Shown: positions 1-10,826 of the stretch, piece after piece
Numbering within the stretch: position 1 is the stretch's first letter
Layout of the letters: each line of letters opens with the position of its first letter
DNA from: Kribbella flavida DSM 17836
GTDB lineage: Bacteria; Actinomycetota; Actinomycetes; Propionibacteriales; Kribbellaceae
NCBI RefSeq assembly: GCF_000024345.1
Contig: NC_013729.1
Span: 2,542,001-2,606,000, forward strand
DNA length: 64,000 nucleotides
Reading direction: 5' to 3'
Program-made: the position numbers and the translations under genes
The notes under the pieces: generated by a model
The model's database searches: none
Told to the model about the DNA's origin: nothing
Seen by the model: only the letters and a program-made list of their open reading frames with translations

Positions 1-258
1 GACCGGGCTCAGTTCCGCCTTGCCCTCCACGACGACGTACGAGCGGCTGCCCGGCCCGTCGGCGTACAGGCTGGCGCGCGGGTCGCGGCGCAGGTTCTTG
101 GTTTTCGCCCGGTCGTCGGTCAGCGACACCCGGACCTGGTTGCTGCCGGCGTCGTACACGTACGTCACGTTGGACAGCTGCGGCCGGCCGTCGCGCTTGA
201 GGGTGACCAGCACCCCGAGGCCGTGGGTGCCGAGCCGGGCGGCGAGAGATTCAGTCAT
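1..258 (-). CDS. PPOX-class (F420/FMN-type) oxidoreductase, 3' end cut by window edge
   Basis: The reverse strand reads an open frame from ATG at 258 to the window edge, giving 86 residues that begin MTESLAARLGTHGLGVL. The pattern of a small hydrophobic start, then LKRDGRPQLSNVTY, then RAKTKNLRRDPRASLYADG is typical of split-barrel pyridoxamine-5'-phosphate-oxidase-like proteins of Actinobacteria, which bind F420 or flavin and reduce small substrates in the cytoplasm. The C-terminal part, about 40-50 residues in usual family members, lies outside the window. The gene is divergent from the AraC regulator, with 69 bases between the starts. The cofactor cannot be decided from this fragment. Confidence 0.8.
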   Translation of the reverse strand, partial: MTESLAARLGTHGLGVLVTLKRDGRPQLSNVTYVYDAGSNQVRVSLTDDRAKTKNLRRDPRASLYADGPGSRSYVVVEGKAELSPV

Positions 259-327
259 GACGTCACCCTAGGAGCTCAAGCCGGCTTGAAGGGAAGCGTC
301 CGGCCGCCCGGGTGGTGAAATGGCGGC

Positions 328-3115
<2,788 letters not shown>

Positions 3116-3124
3116 GCGAATCGC

Positions 3125-3210
3125 CACCACTCAGCAACCTCCGCCGTCCGCCGCGGACGGCGGAGGACTCCGCCTTCCGCGGCCCGGCTCGGGTCGCTTG
3201 CTGAGTGGTG
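3125..3210. repeat. Nested inverted repeats after leuA
   Basis: Two perfect palindromic pairs are nested. The outer pair is CACCACTCAGCAA (3125-3137) with TTGCTGAGTGGTG (3198-3210). The inner pair is CCTCCGCCGTCCG (3138-3150) with CGGACGGCGGAGG (3154-3166), a 13-bp stem with a 3-base loop. The inner hairpin begins 22 bases after the leuA stop and may act as a terminator, although no T-tract follows. The outer arms resemble arms near 51.9 kb. Confidence 0.7.
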
Positions 3211-3271
3211 CAGTTCCGCCCGTGCCCGAAATCGGCGTGCGAGCGCGCGCAAGAGCTGGTTGGCTCGGCGG

Positions 3272-4738
3272 ATGATCACCGTGCGCGAGGTGGACCCGTT
3301 CGACCGGCCGACGTACGACCGGTGGGACGCTGCGTTCCGGGCGGGAGCCGCTGAGGGCCGCCCGGACGCACTGCTGGTCACCCAGGAGGCGCTGGCCTCG
3401 TCCCTGCGCAACCGCGGTCCCCGCAAGGTCCGGATCCCGGTCGCGGCGTTCGACGGTGACCGGATGGTCGGCGCGATGCTGTTCGAGTACTGGCTGCTGG
3501 ACAACCCCGACACGGTCGCCGTCGAGATCAACGTGCCGCCGGCCGAACGCCGTCGCGGTGCCGGCACCGCGCTGTGGCGCTGGGCGTCGGCCCGCGCCGC
3601 CGAGCTGGGCCGGACGATCTTCCAGGCCGAGCTGGGCATTCCCGGTCAGCCGTGGCCGGGAAGCCTGTTCGCCGCCGGCCTCGGGTTCACCGTGGAGAAC
3701 GTGGAGGACCATCTCGTCGTCCGGCTGCCGTACGACGAGGCGCGGCGGGAACGGCTCCGCGCCGAGGCGGGCGAGCTGACGGCGTACCGGCTGACGTCCT
3801 GGGTCGGCCTCTGCCCGCCCGAGCACCGGCAGGCGTACGCCGACCTGCACACGGCGATGGACCGGGACGTGCCGTCCGGCGGCATGATCCGGAACCCGGC
3901 GCCCTGGACCGCCGAGCGGATCGTCGAGAACGAGCAGCGCACCGCGCGCAACTACCTCGCCCTGGTCACGCTGGCGCACACGCTCGACGGCACCCCGGCG
4001 GGCTACACGCTGATGTACCTGCTGAACGGCGATCCCGAGCACGCGCTGCAGGACGACACCCTGGTCCTGCGCGAGCACCGCGGGCACAACCTCGGCACCC
4101 AGTTGAAGCTGGCGAACCTGGACCAGCTCGCCGAGCAGCGCACGACCCAACGCTTGCTGCACACCTGGACCGCGCAGTCGAACGGCGCGATGCAGAAGAT
4201 CAACGCCCGCTTCGGGTTCGAGCCGGTCGAGGTGCTGCACGAGCTCCAGCGCGTCGCTCCGAAGCTGCGTCCGGCGGCGCGGGCGCTGGTGGTGGACCGC
4301 GACGACCGCATCCTGCTGCTGCGGTTCGAGTTCGCCGACGGCCATCGGGCCTGGGCCGCGCCGGGTGGCGGCGTCGAGCCGGGAGAGTCGTTGCGCGAAG
4401 CACTGACCCGGGAGCTGGCCGAGGAGATCGGCCTCGAGGCACCCGCCGACGCGCCGCTCGTCTGGCACCAGGAGGTGGTTGCCGACGGCCACGCGAAGGG
4501 CTACGACGGCGTCACCAACGACTACTTCCTGGTCAGGGTCGACAGCCACCACCCGGCCGGCAGCTTGAGCACCGCCGAGCTCGCCGCGGAGAACGTGCAC
4601 GGCCACCGCTGGTGGACCCCGGCCGAGCTCCAGGCGTACGACGGTCCGGCGTACTTCTCGCCGCGGGCCCTTCCGGCGCTGCTCGCCGACCTGCTCACCA
4701 GCGGACCGCCCGCGAGCCCGCACCTGCTGGGCCTGTAA
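3272..4738 (+). CDS. GNAT acetyltransferase-Nudix hydrolase fusion protein
   Basis: A 488-aa cytoplasmic protein. Residues about 1-320 look like a tandem GNAT N-acyltransferase: the acetyl-CoA loop region VPPAERRRGAGTALWRWA is in the first half, and a second GNAT-like core with LREHRGHNLGTQLKLANL is in the second half. Residues about 330-485 are a Nudix domain with a complete box at about 365-387 fitting G-x5-E-x7-R-E-L-x-E-E-I-G-L. Nudix enzymes cleave nucleoside diphosphate linked to another moiety; GNATs transfer acyl groups. The linked substrate is unknown. I use ATG 3272 rather than a TTG 12 bases upstream. It is convergent with the ABC operon, separated by a perfect palindrome. Confidence 0.88.
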   Translation: MITVREVDPFDRPTYDRWDAAFRAGAAEGRPDALLVTQEALASSLRNRGPRKVRIPVAAFDGDRMVGAMLFEYWLLDNPDTVAVEINVPPAERRRGAGTALWRWASARAAELGRTIFQAELGIPGQPWPGSLFAAGLGFTVENVEDHLVVRLPYDEARRERLRAEAGELTAYRLTSWVGLCPPEHRQAYADLHTAMDRDVPSGGMIRNPAPWTAERIVENEQRTARNYLALVTLAHTLDGTPAGYTLMYLLNGDPEHALQDDTLVLREHRGHNLGTQLKLANLDQLAEQRTTQRLLHTWTAQSNGAMQKINARFGFEPVEVLHELQRVAPKLRPAARALVVDRDDRILLLRFEFADGHRAWAAPGGGVEPGESLREALTRELAEEIGLEAPADAPLVWHQEVVADGHAKGYDGVTNDYFLVRVDSHHPAGSLSTAELAAENVHGHRWWTPAELQAYDGPAYFSPRALPALLADLLTSGPPASPHLLGL

Positions 4739-4795
4739 GGCGTGTTGATCAATTCCGTGCGTGCTGCGCGACTGCAAGGAATTGATCAACACGCC
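4739..4795. repeat. Intergenic palindrome, copy 1 of a dispersed element
   Basis: GGCGTGTTGATCAATTCC (4739-4756) and GGAATTGATCAACACGCC (4778-4795) are a perfect 18-bp inverted repeat with a 21-base GC-rich loop. It fills the gap between convergent genes exactly, starting right after the TAA of the GNAT-Nudix gene. A related copy is at 53084-53159. It may serve as a bidirectional terminator here. Confidence 0.85.
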
Positions 4796-4802
4796 CCAGC
4801 CT

Positions 4803-5459
4803 CTACAGCCGGCGCTCCCAGCTGAGGTGGCCCTCGTCCATGGTCGCGTGGCCGTCGGCGCCGGCGGCGACGTTCGGGTCGTGGGTGGCGATGATCACCG
4901 CGGCGCCGCGGTCGGCCTCGGCCCGGAGCAGGTCGAGCACGCGCTCGCGGTTCGTGCTGTCCAGCTCGCTGGTCGACTCGTCGGCGAGGACCACCCGGCC
5001 CTGCTGGGCCAGCCCGCGGGCGACGGCGACGCGTTGCTGCTCACCGCCGGACAGCTCCTCGACCAGGTGGTCGCCGCTGTCGGCCAGGCCGACCGCGGTG
5101 AGCGCCTTCGCGATCACCCCCTCCACGTCGTCCTTGCCTTCGGCAATCAACGGCAGGGCCAGGTTCTCCCGGGCGGTGAGCACCCGGGCGAGCCCGTTGC
5201 CCTGCGGAATCAGGACGACGCCCTGGCCGGCCGCTCCGGGCCGGTCGGTGATCGGTACGCCGTCCAGCGCGACGGTGCCGGACTTCGGCGCGACCGCACC
5301 GGCGAGGGCCCACAGCAACGAGCTCTTGCCGGCGCCCGACGGGCCGCTGACCGCCAGCACGAACCCGGGCGGCACCCGGAACGACACGTCCGCGACGGCC
5401 ACCAGTCCGTCGTACGCGACGGTGAGGCCGGCGGCGGTGATTCCCAGCTCGGTGCTCAT
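4803..5459 (-). CDS. ABC transporter ATP-binding protein (MacB/LolD type)
   Basis: A 218-aa ATPase with Walker A GPSGAGKSS, ABC signature LSGGEQQRVAVARG, Walker B VVLADE and a switch-loop TATHD-like ATHDPN. The sequence is closest in style to ATPases that drive FtsX/MacB-type permeases for export or lipoprotein release. It starts at ATG 5459, which shares one base with the TGA of the preceding ATPase gene (TGATG), so the two are translationally coupled. It is the last gene of a minus-strand operon: permease, bridging ORF, ATPase 1, ATPase 2. The large permease has two FtsX-like halves, so a heterodimeric motor is plausible. The substrate is unknown. Confidence 0.92.
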   Translation of the reverse strand: MSTELGITAAGLTVAYDGLVAVADVSFRVPPGFVLAVSGPSGAGKSSLLWALAGAVAPKSGTVALDGVPITDRPGAAGQGVVLIPQGNGLARVLTARENLALPLIAEGKDDVEGVIAKALTAVGLADSGDHLVEELSGGEQQRVAVARGLAQQGRVVLADESTSELDSTNRERVLDLLRAEADRGAAVIIATHDPNVAAGADGHATMDEGHLSWERRL

Positions 5460-6322
5460 CAGTCGTCCTCCTGCTCGACCGGACTGAGCCGGATCTCGCC
5501 GTCCTCGGTGGTGGTGACGCGCAGCAACGTGCCGGGCGGCAGCAGGTCGGCGACGTGCGGCGGCAGCGGCAGCGAGCCGTCCGTGGCGACCACCGCGAAC
5601 TCCTCGCCGGAGCGGCCTTCGGAGGCGATCCGGCCGTCCCGGATGGTGATCGTCCGGGGCAGCACCGCGGCGACGTCGGGGTCGTGGGTGATCAGCAGCA
5701 CGGTCATCCCGGTGGTCCGGTTGATCGTGGAGATGGCCGCGAGCACCTCGTCGCGGGCCTGGTGGTCGAGCTGGCTGGTCGGCTCGTCGGCGAGCAGCAG
5801 CCCGGGGAAGGTCGCGATGCCCACCGCGACCGCGCAGAGCTGGATCTGACCGGGCGTCAGCGAGCCGAGCGGCGTCCGCGCGTGGTTGCCGAGGCCAACG
5901 AGTTCGAGCACCTCCGCCGGCTCGGGCAGGTGCCGGTCCGCCGGAGCCGCGCGCTGGGCGTAACGGACGTTGTCGATCGCGTCGAGGTAGGGGATGAGGT
6001 TGCGTCCGGCGCCCTGGAGCACGATGCCGACGTCGGCTGCTCGCATCCGGTCCAGCTCGGCCTCGGTCATCGTGGCCAGGTTGTGGTCGCCGATCCGGAG
6101 CCGGCCCGCGCTCGGCGTGAGCAGACCGCCGCACAGCTGCAGCAAGGTCGACTTGCCGGCACCGGACGGGCCGAGCAGCCCGACCAGTTCCCCGGCCTGA
6201 ACGGTGATCCCGATTCCGGAGAGCGCGGCCACGTCGTGCCCCTGGCTGCGGTAGATGTGCACCAGCCCGCTGGTACTGATCGCCAGCCCGCCCCGCCGGA
6301 CGCGAGGCATCAGTGCGGTCAT
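5459..6322 (-). CDS. ABC transporter ATP-binding protein (MacB/LolD type), first of a pair
   Basis: A 287-aa ATPase. After about 25 residues it reads a standard ABC domain with Walker A GPSGAGKSTL, Walker B LLLADEPTSQLD and H-loop LITHD. The usual LSGGQ signature is altered to LTPGQIQLCAV, so ATP hydrolysis at the composite site may be weak; this is the kind of asymmetry seen in heterodimeric exporters. A C-terminal extension of about 50 residues follows. ATG 6322 has GGGAGG upstream and overlaps the stop of the 40-codon ORF by ATGA. The first 12 residues, MTALMPRVRRGG, nearly repeat the start of that upstream ORF. Confidence 0.9.
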   Translation of the reverse strand: MTALMPRVRRGGLAISTSGLVHIYRSQGHDVAALSGIGITVQAGELVGLLGPSGAGKSTLLQLCGGLLTPSAGRLRIGDHNLATMTEAELDRMRAADVGIVLQGAGRNLIPYLDAIDNVRYAQRAAPADRHLPEPAEVLELVGLGNHARTPLGSLTPGQIQLCAVAVGIATFPGLLLADEPTSQLDHQARDEVLAAISTINRTTGMTVLLITHDPDVAAVLPRTITIRDGRIASEGRSGEEFAVVATDGSLPLPPHVADLLPPGTLLRVTTTEDGEIRLSPVEQEDD

Positions 6323-6406
6323 GGGGCCTCCCGGCCTGGACTGAGGAGCGGAGGGAGCGAAGCGACTGGAGTGACGAGGGAAGGCCGGGAGTTCCAGCCC
6401 CATGAC
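6318..6406. repeat. 89-bp inverted-repeat element between duplicated start codons
   Basis: GTCATGGGGC plus CTCCCGGCC (6318-6336) is mirrored by GGCCGGGAG, five unpaired bases, then GCCCCATGAC (6383-6406). The interior reads GGAGCGGAGGGAGCGAAGCG, a purine-rich motif. It looks like a small mobile or recombination-derived palindrome placed in a duplicated ATPase start. Confidence 0.65.
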
Positions 6407-6441
6407 CCGCCGAGCCGGAGGCGAGGCATCAGTACAGTCAT
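6319..6441 (-). CDS. 40-codon bridging ORF, duplicated start of the ATPase gene
   Basis: Between permease and ATPase 1 lies a 40-codon frame. Its ATG (6441-6439) overlaps the permease TGA by ATGA, and its TGA (6321-6319) overlaps the ATPase ATG in the same way. It begins MTVLMPRLRLGG, close to the ATPase start MTALMPRVRRGG, and the DNA of the two starts is nearly identical over about 40 bases. The rest of the frame runs through an inverted-repeat element (6318-6406). It is most likely a relic of a tandem duplication interrupted by that element, kept because it passes ribosomes from permease to ATPase. Whether it makes a stable peptide is unknown. Confidence 0.5.
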   Translation of the reverse strand: MTVLMPRLRLGGSWGWNSRPSLVTPVASLPPLLSPGREAP

Positions 6442-9400
6442 GACAGGTCCTCCCGGATCCGCTGGTACCCGGCGCGGCGGTTGACGCCCGCTCCGAGCAG
6501 AACGGTGGTGGTGGTCAGGACGACGGTCCCGATCAGCCAGAGCACGGCCGCGACGACCCAGTTCGTCCCGAGGTCGAGCGGGATCGCCGACGGCTGCCCG
6601 GTGTCGGCGAACAGCGGGATCAGCGGCAGCGCGATCTGCGCCCCGACGACCCCGCAGGCCGAACCGAGCAGCACGGCCAGCGCGACCGGACCGGTCTGCT
6701 CCCAGCGCGCCGCCCGCCCGGTCGTCGCCGCCGGTACGCCGGTGATCTTGAGGCTCGCGTAGTCCTGGGCCCGGGAACGCCACGAGGTGACCACCATCAG
6801 CAGCAGCACGATGATCGCCAGCGACCAGCCCGCGATCCCGACCACCGGCGTCAGCTGCAACGCCAGCGCGCTCGCCGACCGCCCGTACGTCGCGGCGACG
6901 TCGTCGCTGCGGTCGGCGACCTTCGCGTCGATCCGTTCCTTCTCCAGCGCCGCGAGCACCCGGTCGGCGTTCGCCAGGCCCTCGGGCGTCAGCCAGATCT
7001 CGAACGCGATCCGCAGCGGGTCGACGCCACCGCCGAGCCGCCGCATCGTCTCCAGGTCCACCACGGCCGTGCGCTCGGGGTACCGGTTGATCGGTCCGTC
7101 CAGCAGGTCCAGCTTGCGGACCTGGGCGGCGATGCCGTCGAGGCCGGGCACGGTCGTCCCTTCGCCGACCGGGTGACCGGAGCTGATCAGGGCGGGAAGC
7201 ACCGGCGGTATCGAAGCGTGCTGCACCGACTGCTCGACGGCGACGCTCGCCAGGTGCAGCGTCAGGGCGCTGCCGGAGCCACCGGTGGCCGTCAGTGCGC
7301 CGGTCTGACCGCCGAGTTGCGCGGTCGGCTGCCAGACCGACGGACCGCCGAGCTCGATCCCGGGCCGGCCGGGAATCCCCAGCTCGCTGATCACCACGTC
7401 GCCCTCGACGCCGGTGACGTCGTCGATCGGCCGGGTGACCCCGAGGCGCACCAGCCGGCAACCGCCCTCACAGGCGAGATCGGCGGTCAGGGTGCGGCTG
7501 CGGCCGGGGACGAGCGGCAACGCCGGGAACCGCACCGAGAAGCGGCTGTCGTCGCGCAGGCTCACGACGGTGGCCTCCAGGATCACGGCCTTCGGTGGCG
7601 GTTGCGATGGCGGCTCCTGCCCGTCGAGCGTCTTGGGCAGCAGCACGCGCATCGGGCCGGTGCTCGCGGTGACCTCGAGCTCGGTCCCGCGCAGCTCGAT
7701 CGGCGCCGGTGCGGCCGGTGCGCGCAGCGCCTGGAACCCCTGCTCGTCGGTCAGCTGTTCGCCGCGGAAGGCGACCCGACGGAAGCTGTCCGGCTCGATC
7801 ATCATCGTGCGCAGCGCGTCCGGCGACGCCGTCGTACCGACCAGGACTGGTGTCGACCAGCGACGGTCGGGGTCCACGGCGTCGAGCGCGCGCAGCATCG
7901 GGCCCAGGCCGGTGGCGTTCGCCTCGATCACGCCGGCCGCGCCGACCTCATAGCCGGCTCGGGTCTCCCGGTTGCTGCCGGCCACCGATGCCGCCTGACC
8001 GGCGAACGACACCAGGGCGGTCGCCACCGCGACAACGGCCACGATGCGGGTCACCGCCGGGCGCCGCGAGACCTGCAGGGCACCGAGTGCGAGGCCCAGC
8101 CGACCGGCCCGGAGTGCCCGTCGGCTGACCAGCGCCGCCGTCGGGAGTAGCAGGTGCGCGAAGGTGAGACCGACCGCCAGCGCGAGCAGGGTCGGGGTGA
8201 GCACGGGTAGCGGTCCACGTCCGCCGCCGGTGAGTGCGGCGACCAGTGCGGCCGTCGCGAGCACGACGATCGCGACATCCCCGATGGCCACCGCCCGGCC
8301 GCGCCGCCGCGGTACCACCCGGCGCAGCAGCGTGGAGATGGGCAACCGGACCACCGATCGCACGGTCCACGCGACTACACCGGCCCCGACCAGAAGCGCG
8401 ACGGCCAGCGCAGCCGGCACTGTCCAGGGGAGCTCCAGCGGAGAACCGCCGTCCAGCCAGGTCGCCCGTACGACGAGCAGCAGGGCGAAACCGCTCAGCA
8501 GACCGGCCAGCGTGCCCGCCAGAACCGGCGTCGCGAGCTCCAGCGTCAGTGTGCGTCCGGCTCGGCGTGTACTGGAGCCGCGCAGCCGGGCCACGGCGAG
8601 CTCGGGCCGACGCTGGTCGACCACCGCGGCCAGGGCGAGGGCCAGGACGACGACTCCGAACAGGGCGACCTGCACCATCACCAGCGGGATGATCGTGGTC
8701 GCCTGCCGTCGCTCGGCGGCCACCGCATCGACCAGACCGATCAGACCGGACGTGTTGACGGCGTTGTAGCCCAGTTGCTTCGCATTGCCTTCAACCGTGG
8801 TGGTTGCGTCCTTGAGGCGCTGCAGGTCGTCGAGGCGGGTGATGCTGGGCAACGGCCGGGTGTCGACGGTGTTGCGGTGACCCCACGCCGCCTGGTCGAA
8901 GGTGCTGCGCCCGGTGAGCAGGTAGTCCAGCCCGCCGGGGTCGGAGTCGGTAGGCCCGGTGTGCGAGTGGCCGGTCGGAGGCCGGCCGAACCAGTACAGG
9001 TCCTGCGCGTCCTGGGGCAAGTACAGGCCGACGACGGTCAGCGTGCCGCTGCCGACGTACTGGGTCGGATTGACGTTCAGCCGTTGCCCGAGCTTGATGC
9101 CGTGGTTCTCGACGTCCGCGGTGGACGCCGCCACCTCGTTGGGCGCGTCCGGGCAGCGGCCGGCGGTCAGCGTCAGGCGTTCGCAGTAGCCGTCGCGCCA
9201 GAGCAGCCGCCCTTCTGGTTTCGGGGCGGTGATCTCGGGGCCGGTGAGCCAGGTGACGTCGACGTGCGCGCCGTACACCGGCGGGCCGAACAGCGGTCTC
9301 AGGTCGGGCGGGACGAGGTTCTTCAGCTCCTCGGGCGCCGTCGGTTTGCTGGCGCCGGCACTGCTCGGCGGCGGCAGGGCCTCCAGCTGCCAGGCGGCGA

Positions 9401-9557
9401 CGAGTGGCCGGTCAGTCAGCGTCTCGGTCGTCACGGTCTGCTCGACGGCCCGGGCGAACCAGGGCGCGAAGGTCGCGCAGGTGCCGATCAGCAGGCTGAC
9501 CCCGGCCAGCACCACCGCTTGGGAACGCCGGTACCGCAACGCTCGCCCTAGGAACAT
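6438..9557 (-). CDS. FtsX/MacB-type ABC transporter permease, large
   Basis: A 1039-aa membrane protein. An N-terminal membrane segment (about 14-36) is followed by a large extracytoplasmic domain to about residue 280. A cluster of hydrophobic helices follows (about 285-530, with repeated LALALAAVV/VLLVG stretches). Then comes a second extracytoplasmic domain (about 540-860) and a final helix group (about 880-1030) with the FtsX-like stretch GIAGWSLAIIVLLLMVV. This two-module layout is typical of actinobacterial FtsX-like permeases, which move or release envelope substrates, lipids or peptides rather than import nutrients. It is the first gene of the operon. ATG 9557 is preceded by a weak purine stretch. 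The substrate cannot be told from sequence. Confidence 0.9.
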   Translation of the reverse strand: MFLGRALRYRRSQAVVLAGVSLLIGTCATFAPWFARAVEQTVTTETLTDRPLVAAWQLEALPPPSSAGASKPTAPEELKNLVPPDLRPLFGPPVYGAHVDVTWLTGPEITAPKPEGRLLWRDGYCERLTLTAGRCPDAPNEVAASTADVENHGIKLGQRLNVNPTQYVGSGTLTVVGLYLPQDAQDLYWFGRPPTGHSHTGPTDSDPGGLDYLLTGRSTFDQAAWGHRNTVDTRPLPSITRLDDLQRLKDATTTVEGNAKQLGYNAVNTSGLIGLVDAVAAERRQATTIIPLVMVQVALFGVVVLALALAAVVDQRRPELAVARLRGSSTRRAGRTLTLELATPVLAGTLAGLLSGFALLLVVRATWLDGGSPLELPWTVPAALAVALLVGAGVVAWTVRSVVRLPISTLLRRVVPRRRGRAVAIGDVAIVVLATAALVAALTGGGRGPLPVLTPTLLALAVGLTFAHLLLPTAALVSRRALRAGRLGLALGALQVSRRPAVTRIVAVVAVATALVSFAGQAASVAGSNRETRAGYEVGAAGVIEANATGLGPMLRALDAVDPDRRWSTPVLVGTTASPDALRTMMIEPDSFRRVAFRGEQLTDEQGFQALRAPAAPAPIELRGTELEVTASTGPMRVLLPKTLDGQEPPSQPPPKAVILEATVVSLRDDSRFSVRFPALPLVPGRSRTLTADLACEGGCRLVRLGVTRPIDDVTGVEGDVVISELGIPGRPGIELGGPSVWQPTAQLGGQTGALTATGGSGSALTLHLASVAVEQSVQHASIPPVLPALISSGHPVGEGTTVPGLDGIAAQVRKLDLLDGPINRYPERTAVVDLETMRRLGGGVDPLRIAFEIWLTPEGLANADRVLAALEKERIDAKVADRSDDVAATYGRSASALALQLTPVVGIAGWSLAIIVLLLMVVTSWRSRAQDYASLKITGVPAATTGRAARWEQTGPVALAVLLGSACGVVGAQIALPLIPLFADTGQPSAIPLDLGTNWVVAAVLWLIGTVVLTTTTVLLGAGVNRRAGYQRIREDLS

Positions 9558-9739
9558 CTCGCAGGCACCCCCAGCCGCCGTTTCATTTCAGGCGAACCTA
9601 CGGACCGGCAGGTCTCGGCGTCACCGCGTCGGCGGGCACCGATGCGCTTTTGTTGCCTCGGCTGCGGTCGATCGGTACCCAGCGAGCATCACCGCTCACG
9701 GCGAGTGCACCTGTTGCGTCGGTGAGCAATGCTGTGCGC

Positions 9740-10759
9740 ATGACGGATTCGATGGTCGCAGTGGAGCTCGACAGGTCGCGGGGTGGATCACTGGAGGCGC
9801 TGCTCGCGCTGCCCAGCGGTGAGGTGCGGGCGTACGCCGTACTCGCGCACCGGTCCGCAGCCGCGGCGGCCGTCATCGCCGAGACCCTGGCCGGATCCGG
9901 GCTCGCGGTGCTGCTTTTCGAGAGCACCGACGTCGAGGACGTCGTGCGGGCCGCCGACCACCTGCGAGCGAACTTCGAGGCGCCGAGCGTGCTGATCGGC
10001 CACTCGGCCGGCGGTGTCGCCGTGCTCGCGGCGTCCCGGCGGATCGCCGAGACCCGCGCGGTCGTCACGGTCAACGCGCCGTCCGGCGAGATCCCACCCG
10101 CCCACACCGCCCTGCTGGTGATGCACGCCCCGACCGACCAGGTGGTCGGGATCCAGCACGCCGGGCACCTGTTCGTCGCCGCGCGGCACCCGAAGTCGTT
10201 CATCGCGCTGGACGGCGCCGACCACCTGCTCAGCGACCCGGCCGACGCGGCGTACGCGGCGGCCGTGCTGGCCGCGTGGGTCGCCCGGCACCTGCCGGCC
10301 GCCGGGACGCCGGCTCCGTCGGCCGCCGAGCTGGCACACCGCGTCGTGGTCACCGAGAGCGCCGACGCGCCGTACGGGCAACGCATCACCGCGGGACGCC
10401 ACCAGCTCACCGCGGACGAGCCCGTCCCGCTCGGCAAGGACACCGGCCCCACGCCGTACGACCTGCTGCTGGCCGCGCTCGGTGCCTGCACGTCGATGAC
10501 GCTGCGGATGTACGCCGAACGCAAGCAGCTCCCGCTGCGCCAGGTCTCGGTGCAGCTGCGGCACGCCCGGATCCACGCCACCGACTGCGAGAACTGCGAG
10601 ACCGCCGTCGGGCTGCTGGACCGGATCGACGTCCGGATCCAGCTGGACGGCGACCTCACCGACGAGCAGCGCGACCGGTTGCTGGCCATCGCCGGCAAGT
10701 GCCCGGTGCACCGCACCCTGCACTCGGAGGTCCAGATCCGGACCTCGCTGGACGGGTGA
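9740..10759 (+). CDS. Alpha/beta hydrolase-OsmC fusion protein
   Basis: A 339-aa protein with two domains. Residues about 1-205 are an alpha/beta hydrolase fold with nucleophile elbow GHSAGG near residue 90 and a putative catalytic His in the GADHLL motif. Residues about 215-339 are OsmC/Ohr-like, with the peroxidatic cysteine region [16 protein letters not shown] and the second cysteine in GKCPVHRTL. OsmC proteins reduce organic hydroperoxides. This fused architecture is recurrent in bacteria and may deacylate and detoxify peroxidised lipids. I chose ATG 9740 because the upstream 30 codons have no homologous character. It is divergent from the ABC permease gene. Confidence 0.9.
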   Translation: MTDSMVAVELDRSRGGSLEALLALPSGEVRAYAVLAHRSAAAAAVIAETLAGSGLAVLLFESTDVEDVVRAADHLRANFEAPSVLIGHSAGGVAVLAASRRIAETRAVVTVNAPSGEIPPAHTALLVMHAPTDQVVGIQHAGHLFVAARHPKSFIALDGADHLLSDPADAAYAAAVLAAWVARHLPAAGTPAPSAAELAHRVVVTESADAPYGQRITAGRHQLTADEPVPLGKDTGPTPYDLLLAALGACTSMTLRMYAERKQLPLRQVSVQLRHARIHATDCENCETAVGLLDRIDVRIQLDGDLTDEQRDRLLAIAGKCPVHRTLHSEVQIRTSLDG

Positions 10760-10813
10760 GCCAGGATCGTCTCGCGGACGGTGCCCCCGGGCCGGGGCCG
10801 CCGCCGGCAGGGG

Positions 10814-10819
10814 TAGGTT
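10814..10819 (+). promoter_or_regulatory. -10 box TAGGTT, probable leaderless promoter
   Basis: TAGGTT ends seven bases before the ATG at 10827, the spacing expected if transcription starts at the A of the start codon. Confidence 0.5.
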
Positions 10820-10826
10820 CGGAGCC

